Below, piece by piece: positions 1 through 11,879 of a stretch of DNA of 64,000 bases. Position numbers and translations under genes: made by a program. The DNA is from Motacilla alba alba (taxonomy: Eukaryota; Chordata; Aves; Passeriformes; Motacillidae), in assembly GCF_015832195.1 (NCBI RefSeq), contig NC_052018.1, forward strand, positions 63,487,666 through 63,551,665, read 5' to 3'. Each line of letters opens with the position of its first letter. The first letter of the stretch is position 1. The notes under the pieces are model-generated. The model saw only the letters and a list, made by a program, of their open reading frames with translations, did not search any database and was not told the origin of the DNA.

Positions 1-1000
1 TTATGTGCTTAAACCCCGGATTAAACACCATTTTGCCTGTTTGTACCATGTTCTTCTCACCAGTTTCTGTAAATATTGCACGTGCGCACTCAGTGGTACT
101 GTCTGTACCACAAAACCAGTGGGAGCATTCCAAGTTGCAAAGTTACCCATTGGTAACCTGTTTGGACAGAGGTGTTAAGAAAGGAGGCTTTGTTCTTTAT
201 TTTTTAAACACTAGATGGCATTGCTTCCTGCCCCCACCCCCCAGGGAAAACTTGAAGATGAAACTTGCCTTGATTAATGTAAGAGAAGAATTAGTGGCTT
301 GCAAGTTTTGCTATGACTTGATAGGCCCTTCAACGCCTTTCCTGTAAATCTTAACTCTCGAGTGTGCCACCAAGCCTTTGGTTTGTATTCCTCTGTCTGC
401 AGCCCCATACTTCTCCGTGCACAAAGGAATTTCTGAAACACTACTGGTGGAATGGTTTCCTTCAGGTTTCCTGTAAGCAACGAACGCTAAAGCTACGGGT
501 GTTAGATACTCTGATGCAGAATATTTTGTTACATAAATTGCGTGTCCTCAAGATGCTAATGAACGTGGATACATCCCTGGACCTTTCCTCCTCCAGCTGA
601 TTCTCTTTCTTTCATCGCATATATTCATGAGCTGCAGCAGGAGCCAGAACAAGCTCTGAGGCAGGAAGGAACCATACAACCACTTTTCCCCAGGGCCCTT
701 TCCCACAAGAAGAGAGGGATTGGGTTCCTCTCTTTATCATATAGCAGGAGCCAGAGCCAGTAGGGCATTGTCCAATTAAAATTAAATAGCAGCTGTTGAC
801 AGTTGCTTGTGGGCTAAATTGGTTCTGTGGGGAATAGCTCATTAGAGCCGTCATCTCCATGAAGAGCCGATTGTGTCCTGAGCGCGGGGGCTTCTAAGGC
901 TGGAACCTGCCTTCGGTCCACACCAGCATTACGTGCAACCTTTGGTGCTGCCACACTCGCTGTCACGGGCCAGACTTTTCTTCTCCTACCTTAGTGTAAA
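1..1000. other. upstream flank of the NHSL1-like promoter, no gene seen
   Basis: No coding exon is recognisable. Open frames here are short, lack codon bias and match no family I know. The part at about 765-860 is dense in ATTA/TAAT and CCAAT-type motifs (a CCAAT near 770 and an inverted one near 820), which would fit a distal promoter element but is not proof. The run of upstream sequence is moderately AT-rich and turns abruptly GC-rich near 1010, where the CpG island begins. Confidence 0.6.
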
Positions 1001-1732
1001 TCTTACTAAAAATTAACCGCAGAGAACGCGCCGTTCCCAGACAGGCTGCTCTTCTTCCCCTACCTTTGAGCAGCACCTCTGGCCTGACCCGCAGCACGGC
1101 AGGGGAAAGGGCTGAGCCGAGACGTGACCCTCTCTGGCTTGGCCCCTTTCGCCGGGCGGAGGAGGCCGGACGGGCTGGCTTCTCCCCGGGGAGCCCCGCT
1201 GGACCGAGCGCCGCGGGGCCGGCCCGGGAGCAGCCACCTTGGCTGGCCGGGAAGGGTGAGGCTCCAGTTCGGGGAGCCACAGGTAGGCGGCGGCCTCCTG
1301 CTTTTCCCAGGTTCGTGGAGGGTTTTCCCCCCCCGCCTCCCTTCCCTCCTCCTCTTTTTCCAGCTCTCGCTTTCCGGGTTGGGAGTTTGGTGCGTTCAGA
1401 AAAGTGCCTGCAACGGCGCGGGGTTCCCCAGGTGGAGCTGGTCCGGGCTTTCTCTCCCCTCCTCCTCTGGCTGCCTTTCCTCCTTTGTGGCCGCATCCAG
1501 GGCGCTTCAGTCCCCCTCCCACGCTTCCTCTTTCCCTCCCTCCCCGCCTCATCCTCACTTGGGGGAGAGAAAGCCGGGCTCTTTCCTGTCTCCCGGCCGG
1601 CCCGGGCTCTCACCGCGCCCGCCGTGCGGCGGTGCTGCGCTCCACTCCGCTCCCCCTCCTCTCCCCTCCCATCCCATCCCATTCCCTCCCTCCTCCCGGG
1701 GCCGCTCCCGCCTCCGGGGGCCACTCCCGCAC

Positions 1733-1807
1733 ATGGGCGCCGCGCGGGGCTCCCCCTGCGCCGAGGTGGCGGCGGCGGCGGCTCCCCCCCAGCCCCGCAG
1801 CGCGTAG
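1733..1807 (+). other. upstream ORF in the probable 5' leader (24 codons)
   Basis: ATG at 1733 opens a 24-codon frame ending at TAG 1805-1807. The product would start MGAARGSPC and contains an alanine run followed by PPQPRS. It is 186 nt upstream of the main start and in the same frame, but the stop prevents any N-terminal extension. The ATG has G at +4 but C at -3, a middling context. If the transcript starts upstream of 1733, this uORF could lower translation from 1994. Whether it is in the transcript is unknown. Confidence 0.35.
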
Positions 1808-1911
1808 CCCGGCCGCCCTCCTCCCGCCCCGATTCATTTGTTGTTGTGCTGTTCTCTCTCCCTCCCTCCCTCTCCTCTCTCTGAACTTTTGTCACCGCGG
1901 CCGCTGCGCGG

Positions 1912-1941
1912 ATGAAGACTTTTCGCGCCGGGGACGCCTAG
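1912..1941 (+). other. short upstream ORF in the 5' leader (9 codons)
   Basis: ATG at 1912 reads MKTFRAGDA then TAG at 1939-1941, 52 nt before the main start codon. The context is weak (C at -3, A at +4). It lies so near the main ATG that it is probably in the leader whatever start site is used. Its role would be mild dampening or nothing. Confidence 0.35.
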
Positions 1942-1993
1942 CTCTCCCCGCCACCGCTGCCGTGCCCCGCGCTGCTCCCCGTCCCCGGCCGCG

Positions 1994-2351
1994 ATGCCGT
2001 TCCCCCTGCGGACCCTGGAGCCGCTGAAGCTGTGCAGGTTGGAAGAGGCCGGCGGGGATGGCGCGGAGCGGGGCGGCCCGGCGCCCGGGGACCACGCCGG
2101 GGCGGCGGAGGGGGGCAGCGGGCGCCGCCGCGGCGCGGTGCCGCTCTTCGGGACGCTGGAGCAGGTCAGCTCGTACGCGCTGGTGTCGCTGCTGATGCAG
2201 CTCTCCGACCTCTCCCGCTGCGCCGGCGACATCTTCGGCGGGATCCTCAGCGAGGCGGACTCCCTGTGCCACCGCAACGCCCGGCTCCAGCGCCGCCTCG
2301 GCGCCCTGGAGGAGCTCCTGGCCCGCCTCGACCACCGCAAAGTCAAGATCC
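1994..2351 (+). CDS. NHSL1: NHSL1-like first coding exon (WAVE-homology domain), 5' end of gene only
   Basis: This is the first coding exon of a Nance-Horan syndrome family protein, a regulator of actin at the leading edge that works with the Scar/WAVE-Arp2/3 machinery. The 119 codons plus one base start MPFPLRTLEPLKLCRLEE, the MPF...EP..LC opening shared by NHS, NHSL2 and, in looser form, the WAVE proteins. Residues about 19-50 are a Gly/Ala linker, and about 52-117 form the helical WAVE-homology domain, where QLSDLSRCAGDIFG parallels the WAVE motif QLSSLSKYAEDIFG, followed by a heptad-like RLQRRLGALEELLARLD. The ATG at 1994 has G at -3 and is the only start giving the family N-terminus. The exon ends in phase 1 (C before GTGAGT); joined to the family's shared next exon (CT GTC...), it would give a proline before VSNLDEES, as in NHS. 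NHSL1 is preferred over NHS and NHSL2 because the helix is the most WAVE-like; the paralogue choice is inference. The rest of the gene lies beyond the window. Confidence 0.85.
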
Positions 2352-2357
2352 GTGAGT
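2352..2357 (+). other. NHSL1: 5' splice donor of exon 1
   Basis: GTGAGT directly follows AAGATCC. It matches the U1 consensus at all six intron bases. The coding frame stays open past it for about 49 codons, but that extension becomes low-complexity R/G-rich sequence with no family similarity, so the donor marks the true exon end. Confidence 0.85.
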
Positions 2358-2849
2358 ACCACCCTTGCCCGGCGCTGCGAGCTCGTCCGGGACGGTGGCG
2401 GGGCGGCTCGGGGAGCGGGAGGACCGGCGGGAGGGCGGTCGCCCGGTGGCGGAGCTGTTGGCGCGGTAGGCTGGGCTCTGGTTTGTGGTTTATTTGAAAA
2501 TAGAAAGGAAAGAGGGACACCGAAGCATCCCCGTCTCTCTTTTCCCGTACACGGGGGCGGCGGCCGCCCCCGGGCCCGCCGGTGCCCACAGGCTGTAGCG
2601 CGGCGCTGCTCATCCCCCTCCGGGACACCCGGCCCCGGCTCCGTCCCGGTGGCTCCGGCCCTGGATGTGGCCGGCCCGTGCCGGAGGGGCGGTGTCAGCG
2701 TGCGGGACTGGCGGCTGCGGGTGTTCCCGCAGCGCTTCTGTGCGGCGGAGCCCTCGCCCACCGGGGCGGGCAGCGGGCTGCGGGCTGGCCGCCAGCACCG
2801 GGAGCTGGGAGCGCTGCGATCCCCGGGGAGTTTGTTTATATGCTTATGC

Positions 2850-5261
2850 CGGGTATGCGCTAGACTTGGGATCAGCCGAGCTTCTGACAGTTCAGCCCAC
2901 ATGCCTGATTAGTTCTTTTGTATGTGCATGGAAAGACCTCAGTAAATAGAAACCTGGGATGTACTTTGCAGCTGGTTTTGTGTCTCTCGGTCCTCTCGAG
3001 CTTCTGTTCTTTGAGCGGATCTCAAACTTTGAAATTTCAACTTCATACGGAGCCCAGGAAGCAAGATGCAGATTCGGCCTCGGATTCCTAAGTAGTGGCA
3101 GCATAGGAGGCTGTTCTTAAATTTTTTTTCATTGCCTGTAAAGTTGCCCCTAAAAATGACTAATTGTACACCTACACGGAGCTATAGGAAAAGGTGGTTT
3201 GGTTTTCTTTCCTGAGCTCGGTCCAACTTTGGAGAAAGGATCCAGTAAAAATTGCATCTGGCACATGAAGTTTTGTTTATGCGTGACCAAGCTCCCCACA
3301 GACAATGTGGGAGATGGCTTGCAACATCAGCTTAGCTTTCTCAATGTGCTGGAAACATTCAGGAACCCAAAGAATTGTGTTGCAACTTTTGTGGCAGCTG
3401 TATAAGGTGTAAGCCCAGCCTAAATATGGTTGTTGCTCAGAGATCACCGACAGTTTTCTTCTGACTGGAAGTAGAAAGATTGCTTTCCATATGGCACACT
3501 TATGAGCAAAATTGATAAGGAAATAAACTAATTGATAATTTCAGAAATAAGATTTAAAGGGTATGAACCCTGTATGGATGACTTACCTGTTTCATTGCAG
3601 AAGTATTCCTTATGTTATACTCGAGTACGTGATCTCTGGGGGAGGACACCTTCATCATCTATACCAAACCTTGTGGTTTTAAAGTGTGAGGCTAAAGTTT
3701 TGTGCTAACCAGTTTTACTTTTTTAGGTGCTTTATAACTGAATGATTAATGGAAGGACCGTTTCTTCCTCACCAAGACAAGTATAACCTTTTCTGCCAAT
3801 ATGGTTGTGTTAATTAAACGTGGCATGGTGCTGTCACATTGAAATGTGTTATTACTGAGGATACCTGCAGTATATAGTGGTATATTAAATTGATTGCCTA
3901 GTAGGAAGCAATATTTATTTATCTCAATTGAAATAGGATCCTAATAATTACCATACACTGATGCAATGTATATAAATGCAGGGGTGAAATACGGCTGCTG
4001 CTGCACTGTGCAAACCCTGAAATTCTAGGTGTCAGACTCTTAGTGATTGTACTCTTTCTTAGTCATCCTTTTGCACAAATTATATATTCATGAATATTGT
4101 TGTTGTTATTGTTATAACTCAGTTTTTCAGGCTAAACCAGTTATTGCTTTTAATGTGATGGTCTTTGCTCTTGTCATTGTGATGCCCAAAACGGGATGCA
4201 GTTCTTATGTTTGGCTTTCTCTGTTTGGTTTTAAATTCTTTGCTAAGTGTCATGCCTTTTGTTCACTCAGTTTTGCTGCTTGAAATCTCATTGCTGCTGC
4301 TGCTGCTATCTTCACTTTTCAATGATCTTATTCATTTAAATCTAAGAGAAGAAATGATTATTTAGCTCTAATTTTTTGGTGTTTTGGTTGGTTGTTTTTG
4401 TTGTTTGTTGGTTTGGGTTTTTGTTTTGTTTGTAAAGGAAGGTTATTTTATTTACCTATTCAGTCACTAGGAATTGATGTGTAGGCTGAGCATATTGACA
4501 TGAAGCTGCACATAAAGCCATGACAATTCCTTTAGGCTTTCTAGATACTGCAGTCTGGTCAAGGAGATCAGGTAGGATGCTCATTTGCATCATGAACATC
4601 TCTGTAATACACGCTGTCAAGACTTGTCAGCAAATTTAACCCTGTTCCTGACATTAAAGGGAACTATATGGAAAACAAAGAAAATGGTTTAATAATGCTG
4701 TCTTTGTTTGGGAACAACAGCAAGGGGGAATTTTTCCTTCCAATTTTTGAAGCCTCATGGAGAAAGCTGTTTGCTGGTGCAGGATGTAAGAACAACAAGG
4801 ATTGTATAATTGCTTTCCCATTTACTAGGTTTTTACTAATCGTAAACCTTTTCAGATATTGTAAACTACTGCGCCTTTTGTGGTGCACAAGTGCACACAC
4901 AGGTGCAGCATGACATTGTGTCAGATGACTGAAGTAATTTGCTCTTGCATTCAGGATGAGGGGATAGGACACTGTACACCTGCTTTTCAAATCACGGGTG
5001 ATTTCTACTTCAATAAATGGCTTTTGTTCTCTTTGTGGGGCCCAGAAAATAATTTCCTCTTGCAACTGAAGGTCCCAGAAAAACTTTTGAGATCCCAGCA
5101 TGATGTTGAATGGGAAGGACAAGAAGAGGACTAGAAAACTTCAAATCTGGGTTACAACCACTTTTTGGGAAGTAGCTGCGAACTGGCAGCTGGTAGAAGA
5201 TACGCTATGTGTGTCCGTGCTGCTCGGGAAAGTACATACTTTGAAATTGTGGGTTTGGGTT

Positions 5262-5299
<38 letters not shown>

Positions 5300-8200
5300 A
5301 CTATCATAATTTTGTTTCAAAGTAAAGTTTACATGCAGTACCCTTCAGATAAGAGGGGTCCATTAGAGTTTGTTCCTCGCTGAGCATGGACGGGGTGTGA
5401 GGGAGGGAAAGCAGGCAGAACAAAGCTCTTTGTCTTCACTTAGTCACTCTCTGCAGTCATGGACTGTGCTTGCTGGTCTGTCTGTACTGTGTGTCCTTGT
5501 GTGTGTATAGGATCCATATGCTCCTACACCTAGATATTAGAGTATGAATAGGTAAATGTGCCTCAGATGATCTCTGATGTTTCTCTTTGGTTTCAGACTC
5601 ACCAGTATTCTGTAGTGAATGCATTAGTTCAAGGACATCCATTCGCTGCCCCGCATGGGAGAGAACTTTCTGATGTGGCAAACTGGTTAAGGATGTGCTG
5701 TAGCGCAGTAGATGCTATGTCTTTGCAACCCTTACTAGGGATAAACTTCCCCATGTCTGGAATTCAGCCATGCCCTTCAGCTGGGAGGCCTCCTTTCCAA
5801 GGGTTTTGTACTGGTGTGCCACATGTAGTCAGAGAGTTTAATTTCATGTCTGCTTCAGCACTTTGAAGGTAGCTCTCAGATGTATGCAGTCTTGGTGATG
5901 GCCGAGTTGTCAGATTCACTAGAATGACTCTGCTTTGTCTGGTTTGGTTTAGCTCTCTTTGACTTTTTGTTTACAGTGGTAGAGAAGTTTCTCTCTATAT
6001 CCCCCTAACTGATAAAATTGTGCTTGACTTGATTTCAATACAAGGCTATTTTTAAGGCCAGTTAGTAAAATGGTTTCCTGACATGTATTTGAGCTTTGCA
6101 TAATGAGCAGGGTGTTGTGCCACAAGCAGGGACATCAAAATATGATGAGACACGGCCCTATGGGCTGATGACTGGTTTGTAACTCATGGTGATGGGAGGC
6201 ACTAATGGCTTAAGGTGGCTTATAAAATTCAAGTGTACTATGCAGTACTTGTGACCTTAGTTCAGCTGCACTAGTCACATCTAGAGAATTAATTAGATTC
6301 AGTACATTTTTAAACAGTCTTTCATCAGGTTTTCATTAACTTATGTGTGTTGCTGTTTTGCATGATGTTTTGTCATATATTTCCAGCATCCAGCTGCCAT
6401 AATGCGTTTTACACCACGGGACTTGCCCAGCAGCTTTTTATTTTCTAGCAGTGTGCATCTGTAGCTGTGACCTAGGATCAGGTGATGTAGTTTTTCATCA
6501 CTTTTGGTTCTCAAATGTCAGGGTGGGTGAGGATAAGTGCCTTTTTGAAGTGATCAGAGCTCATCAAAAAGCATATGATGGCTGCAGAAAAATCTTGCAT
6601 GAATTACAAGGCCAGCTCTTGGGAAATGCTGTGGGGCCTTAAACAGTCATTGTTTTTGTAGGGCATGAAGAAGGACATATTTTCCATTAATATTTGTCTT
6701 CTGCCATCTGCTGTTATTTATGCAAAAAATATTATTGCTGTTCTTTTCTGTAAATCCCAGTGGTTTGACAGACTGGAAGGCTGTTCCTTCCATCCTCTCT
6801 GCTATTTATTTTAAAGTCTTTCAGAAGAGATGATTTGAGAGAGATGCTGGGAGGTTAGCCTAATGACAACGTCTTTTTCAGTGTCTCCACTAGCAGGATG
6901 GGGTTTGGGCAGTTGCACCTCCTGTTTTAACAAGAAGTCGATTTTGTGGGAGGGAGGAAATGCTACCTCCTAATTAGTGTTGCTTAAAATCCTTCAGTGT
7001 TTGATTTTAAAGGCACAGCATGATCATTTGATTTTGATGCACAAGGCCTATATATATGTATGGTTTTTGTTGTTTTTTTTTTTTTCCTCCCTCCAAGTTT
7101 AAGGACATTAATGCAAGGGAGCTGGGGGCATGGGGAGTAAGTCTTTCTATTTGTCTGCATGATGGAAGGACAATCCAGTTTACACTTCATCTCCTGCTAT
7201 TTTGTTTAGTAAGTATTTTCCACTCTTTGTGTGCAAGGCAGTACTGGAGCACATTTCCTGCTTTAGCTGAACAGGAAGCTTTATTCAGCTTATTCCTAGG
7301 GAAACCCCTCCTCCATCCCAAGCCACCAAAAGTGAGCATTATTTGAGAAAGTATCAGCAGTAGGCAGGAGATGAAGGTGCTGGCTGGCTTTCTATGGTTT
7401 CTGGTGTAAGGACAGAGAATACAAGATATTCATCATCCTGCAGCAATAAGAAGAATCCTTCTTCAGAAAATTAAGGATAAAAAAAAGTCAAACAACACAC
7501 ACCCCCACAAAAGAAAACAAAACATACCACAACCAAAATCCCCAAACTAACCACCAAAACCACAGTGTGCTCATGAGAAAGCCTGTCTTTTCTCACCAAA
7601 TCTTTTAGGTGAAGAACTCTGTTCTAGCACTATTTGGGAGCTACAGCTCATCCATGATTACAGATGCTTGAGGTGACTGCACTGTGGTACTTCTCTCTGT
7701 TGCTGTGCAATACGAAGATTCAGCAGCAAAGTTCAACCATGTTAAACAGTTAATTCAGAAGTTCCCCCTGGGAAAGAAAAGAAGAAATTTTCTCTTTAAC
7801 CCTGTTGTAATTATTCAGTTTGCTGCTCAGAAGCAATATAACTCTTGTTTTATTTAGCTAGTGCAAGACTAATTATTTGTGGAGATTCAACCTGATCCAA
7901 AGGAGATTTCATTTGAAATAAGCAGGAAGAAAGTCTGAGTTAGAAAAAGATTTCCCATGGGGATGGTGGGCCAAGTCGTTGTCCTGCTGAGTGGCAAAGC
8001 TCCAGCTGAATTCAGTTTGATGAGGGTTTGGCTTGCTGTTCTGAAAACAGTTGACACTCTTTGGCTGAAATGTAGAGCTGCTTTGTACATGGCTCAGAAC
8101 CTATTATACACCACCTATGAACATTTATTTCCGTGGAACTTATGAGTGGCTTGATCATTCAGGAAAACAGTGTTTAGGAGAGGTAGTTAATGAATTAAAC

Positions 8201-11200
8201 ATACTTGTATTTAGTTGTTTCAATTAGGATCTATTTTGAAGGTTGCTAGATATTTTAGGATGCACTAAAATGTCCTCAGAAGTTTCTCTTCCTATTAGTG
8301 TTGGCACAGTCTCGTCTTGGTTGAGTGCAAGCTAGTAATCTTGGTCTTGTGGGCTTCTCTCTAAGCTAATATGAATCTCCTGCAGAAGAATAATTTTTTG
8401 GATGAGCCCATTAACAAACACAGAACAACACAGTGGAGAGCCACTGAAATTCCTCAAAACCCCTATCCCGGAATTTAAACCAACCTCTAATCAACAGAAA
8501 GTGGGATCAGGCTTTCAAGGGGGGTTGGGAGCAGCTTATCCCACACATGCTTAGTGTTCCCTGCCACTGAAGTGTTTGGTGCTGGCTGCCCTCAGCCATC
8601 GGGTACTTATTTAATGTTGCCCAGACCAGATTCACTGTGGTAATTCCTGGCCTTTTCCTGTGTTTCTGGGTGAAGGAGCAGCAATTTCCCTTTCCTCATC
8701 TTCCTTTTTTTCCGCCTACATGCTCAAATAAATGATAAAATAAATGATGGCATGCTCTTTGCTTCCTGTTATCCTGAGCAGAAACAGAAAGAGGGATTGG
8801 GAAACAGAAGGAATTAAAAGACACACATCGAAAGCTTGGCAATTATGCAAAGCCCCAGTTTCTTTTGTAGTCCTAAACTAGCTATCAGCAGGCGAGATCA
8901 AAGCTGTCCACCCTAACAGTTAACAAGATCAATTAAACATGCTAATTAAATGTTGTTCTTGGCTGTAGGTTGCATAGGAAACCTGCTGGTTGGATGGCAG
9001 TCTCCAGAAAGCCTGGATGTCATGCAGCTTAAGAGACTAGAAAAAATATTTTGCTACCTGTGGGTTTAGCACAGATTAATGTGGGTGGACTTTGCGAGTT
9101 GTTTGTACTTCTATCCTACCATATTTTAGTTGGGCAGGGCTGCTTCTGGCTTCAGGCTGTCATGGGTTTTTTCTCTTTGTCATTTGTAAATTATGGTGGT
9201 TTAAGTTAGGCTGGTTTCATTTATTTATTTATTGGCCTCTTGTCCTTTAATCAGCATTGTGCGCATGAGATTTCATTGCCCTTCAAGAACTAGGAGTAGT
9301 TAGAGTATAAATGTTTGAGGTCCAATGAATGTGACTGAGCTTCAGGCACTCTGCAGACTGGAGGCAGGGTAGCTACTCCTGCAGGGAGAGGCAGAACCAA
9401 GTAATTGCTTTGCTGTCACTCTTCTGGGTAGTTACCCTGTTGAAGCCACTGGACTACACAGTTTTTAGGTTAAGACCTGATTAATTTTTTTATTTCCTTC
9501 CTCTTATTTTCTCCTCCTCATTTTCTTTAGTAGTTTTGATTCCTCACTCACCCCAGGTATGCTCTGAGCTGCCTCTCCCTGTTCTGAGGTGTGACAGTCA
9601 CAGTGTCTGCTCTGCACCTCACCACCCATGTCACTTGTTAAAACTCAGCATTTTGCCTTCCTCAAATACAACAACCTCTGCAGGCCTGCTAGCTGGTTGG
9701 GTTACTGAGGAAGGAGGTGAGGAGATAGGAGGCAGAGACAGGGAAGGGTGAAATTTGATGGAGCTTCTGGCTTTCTCCTGACAGCCCCCCTCACCCCTCT
9801 ATTTCAAAACCCCTTGGTGTTAGCCCCAGTGTAAGGCCTTCCTGCCTGGGGTTGTGGCACAGTGGGTAGCACCATAATAACTGAGTATGCCCCTTTCTTC
9901 ATTTCTATTGCTTCCCTTCCAAACATGCCCGTTGCTCTGCTATGGGAGTATAAAGCAAGCACAAAACCATTTACACCATTACAGCGATGGAAGTGAGAAT
10001 ATCAAGGTATTACTTGAAATAAAAAAAAACCCTCAAAAGGACTGACTTTAATACGTGGCTGAGTACAATACGTCTGTGGCTGAGTTCTTACAGCTTTCAA
10101 ACTTGGCTGACATTTTAATGTTTCAGTAAGTTTAATTTCCCTAACGTGAGACAGCTCTGTCTTAATTTAAAATTTGACATCTTGATAACAAGTAGATCTG
10201 TTAAGTTAGTTGATTGGACATTCCTTTTACTGTAATCAGGCTGTAGCCTAGCTAACCAAATTTTGATTAATCTAAGATTGTAATTTTTTAATTAACTTAG
10301 CTTCTACTTTTCAGAGATTAGGACTAGAACAGCTGCCTCCTGAAGTATATTAGAACTATGGATGCTACTGAAGAACTGAGCCACTTCGTTTTTTCTGCTA
10401 GCACTAAATGCAAATGTTAATCATAATGGGAAAATGATAGCAATTTCAAGCATATTGAGTAATAGTGACAATGGTGGGATTTTTTTTCCCTGCTTGAGCA
10501 ACCAATTGGAAAATAAAAACAAGACACTTCTACAGTATGTTTTAAATGGTAATGTGTTGTACTTGAATGTTCTTCTTTCTTCTCGGTCCTCCCAATTTTT
10601 ATTTTTTTTTTAGTGTCAAAATGCTGGCTACAGAAGAGCTCTCATCAGCTTTAAGTGGTGGGATAAATATTGCCACTCACTGGCTTATATACATTCTTTG
10701 TGTCTGGCTGTTACATTTGTAAAGTTTCTCAAAATCTTGGGTTTGAGTAAGAAAGCAGGCCCAGTCTTTCTCCTTGCAAATGGGTATCTTTGTTTTCTAC
10801 TTTAGCAAGTTTTGGCTTTTGGCAGCAGATGGAGTTTGCTTACAGGAAGCTCAGCAGGATCCAAGATGAGCGTCTTGCGGGTTATCTCTAGTGGCACCTT
10901 TTGTTTCTGCTGCATGGAAGGGAAGAGCTCCCAAGCAAGTGGTGCTGGCTTTCCCTTCCTGTTCAGTACCTAGCTCATGGTGAGTAACTGAATCTGCTTG
11001 GAATGACTGAGAAACCAAGTGATACTGGGATAATGCAGTATCATTAAAAGTTAAAAAGAAAATATCAAAATGTTGTTAGCCACCTTGTCCTTAGAGGCAC
11101 TTAAAACATTTTGAAGTAGTAAAAAGAACTCAACTACCAGGAAATGGGAACAAGCTCTTGCAAAACTTTTCATTAACTGTGATATTTGATTTTCAATTTA

Positions 11201-11800
11201 GAAGAAAGATAGCACAAGCAAAGCTTGATTGATAACATAGCAAAGTCCATCACCCATTATTCTGGACATGATGCAAATAAAATCCTTTCCACTCAAATTC
11301 TGAATTATTTTTCTTCCCTCCAATACATGTCCTAGATACTGAAAAATATTTATCCAAGAACCCAAGAATTTCTGAAAATGATAATTCTGTAAGAGTGAAG
11401 ATATATGTTCATGTGTATATGAACAATAATGCAATTAAGTACATGGTTACAGCCTCCTTTATACTATTTTGATTTGTAGTGTTGGAAACATGGAGGCCTT
11501 TTTATGTGAACTTTAAGATTTTTAAATGTGAGAAAGAAATAAGTTTGTTCCAGATTTGTTGTGAGGAAGAAAGAATGAAAATACACTAATGTTCATAAAT
11601 ATGCCTCTGTGTGTTAGTTTAGGTTCAGTTTCCTAAAAGTTGCTCATTGAGCTATTTCCTTGTTCTATTAAAATAAAGGTAGGTAGTTGCTATGTAGTTC
11701 CTCCTGCTAACTTTATTTTAATAATGTGTATGTGATAGAAGATCAGGTATTTTAAGGTGTAAATATACTTACTTAAATAAACTCATTCTACATGGCTGAA
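2850..11800. other. intronic stretch without genes
   Basis: AT-rich unique sequence with no exon or intact transposon that I can recognise. It holds a (TGC)n run near 4292-4307, G/T-rich simple sequence near 4370-4435, a 34-base T tract at 5264-5297, A/C-rich simple sequence near 7490-7562 and a short TTTA repeat near 9219-9234. The block about 8855-8995 is rich in AATTA/TTAAT motifs and could be a conserved non-coding element. Confidence 0.6.
5264..5297. repeat. poly(T) tract, 34 bases
   Basis: An uninterrupted T run follows GGTTTGGGTTAG. Such a tract may be an old retroposon tail in minus orientation or simple slippage. The sequence to its right (5298-5450) shows no recognisable retroposed gene. 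The length is prone to assembly and sequencing error. Confidence 0.9.
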
Positions 11801-11879
11801 TGCATGCTGTAGGGAATGACTATGGCAGGAAACAGAAGGGCGATAGTGGGGTTAGAGCTGAAAGGTTTTGTACCAGTTG

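Larger units (their letters stand above)
1010..2850. promoter_or_regulatory. CpG island: promoter, 5' leader, exon 1 and start of intron 1
   Basis: CpG dinucleotides and GC content rise sharply from about 1010 and fall off near 2850, while flanking DNA is AT-rich and CpG-poor. The island contains polypyrimidine blocks (about 1630-1705 with short CCCAT repeats, and 1855-1885), several GGGCGG-type Sp1 boxes and no clear TATA box, as is usual for a broad CpG-island promoter. The start site cannot be fixed from sequence; it should lie upstream of 1994. The long open frames seen on both strands here follow from the rarity of AT-rich stop codons and are not taken as genes. The direction is set by the exon at 1994-2351, which reads on the + strand. 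Confidence 0.85.

Noticed and set aside
2352..2497. Continuation of the exon 1 frame past 2351 to a stop at 2495-2497
   Set aside because: The reading frame stays open but becomes low-complexity and leaves the family pattern exactly at a perfect GTGAGT donor, so it is intron read-through.
963..2902. Several long open frames on both strands in the CpG island (for example 963-1895 -, 1834-2628 -, 1892-2902 -, 1066-1884 +, 1404-2027 +)
   Set aside because: They are Pro/Arg/Gly-rich products of GC-rich DNA with few stop codons, overlap each other on opposite strands and match no family. Only 1994-2351 carries a recognisable domain and a consensus donor.
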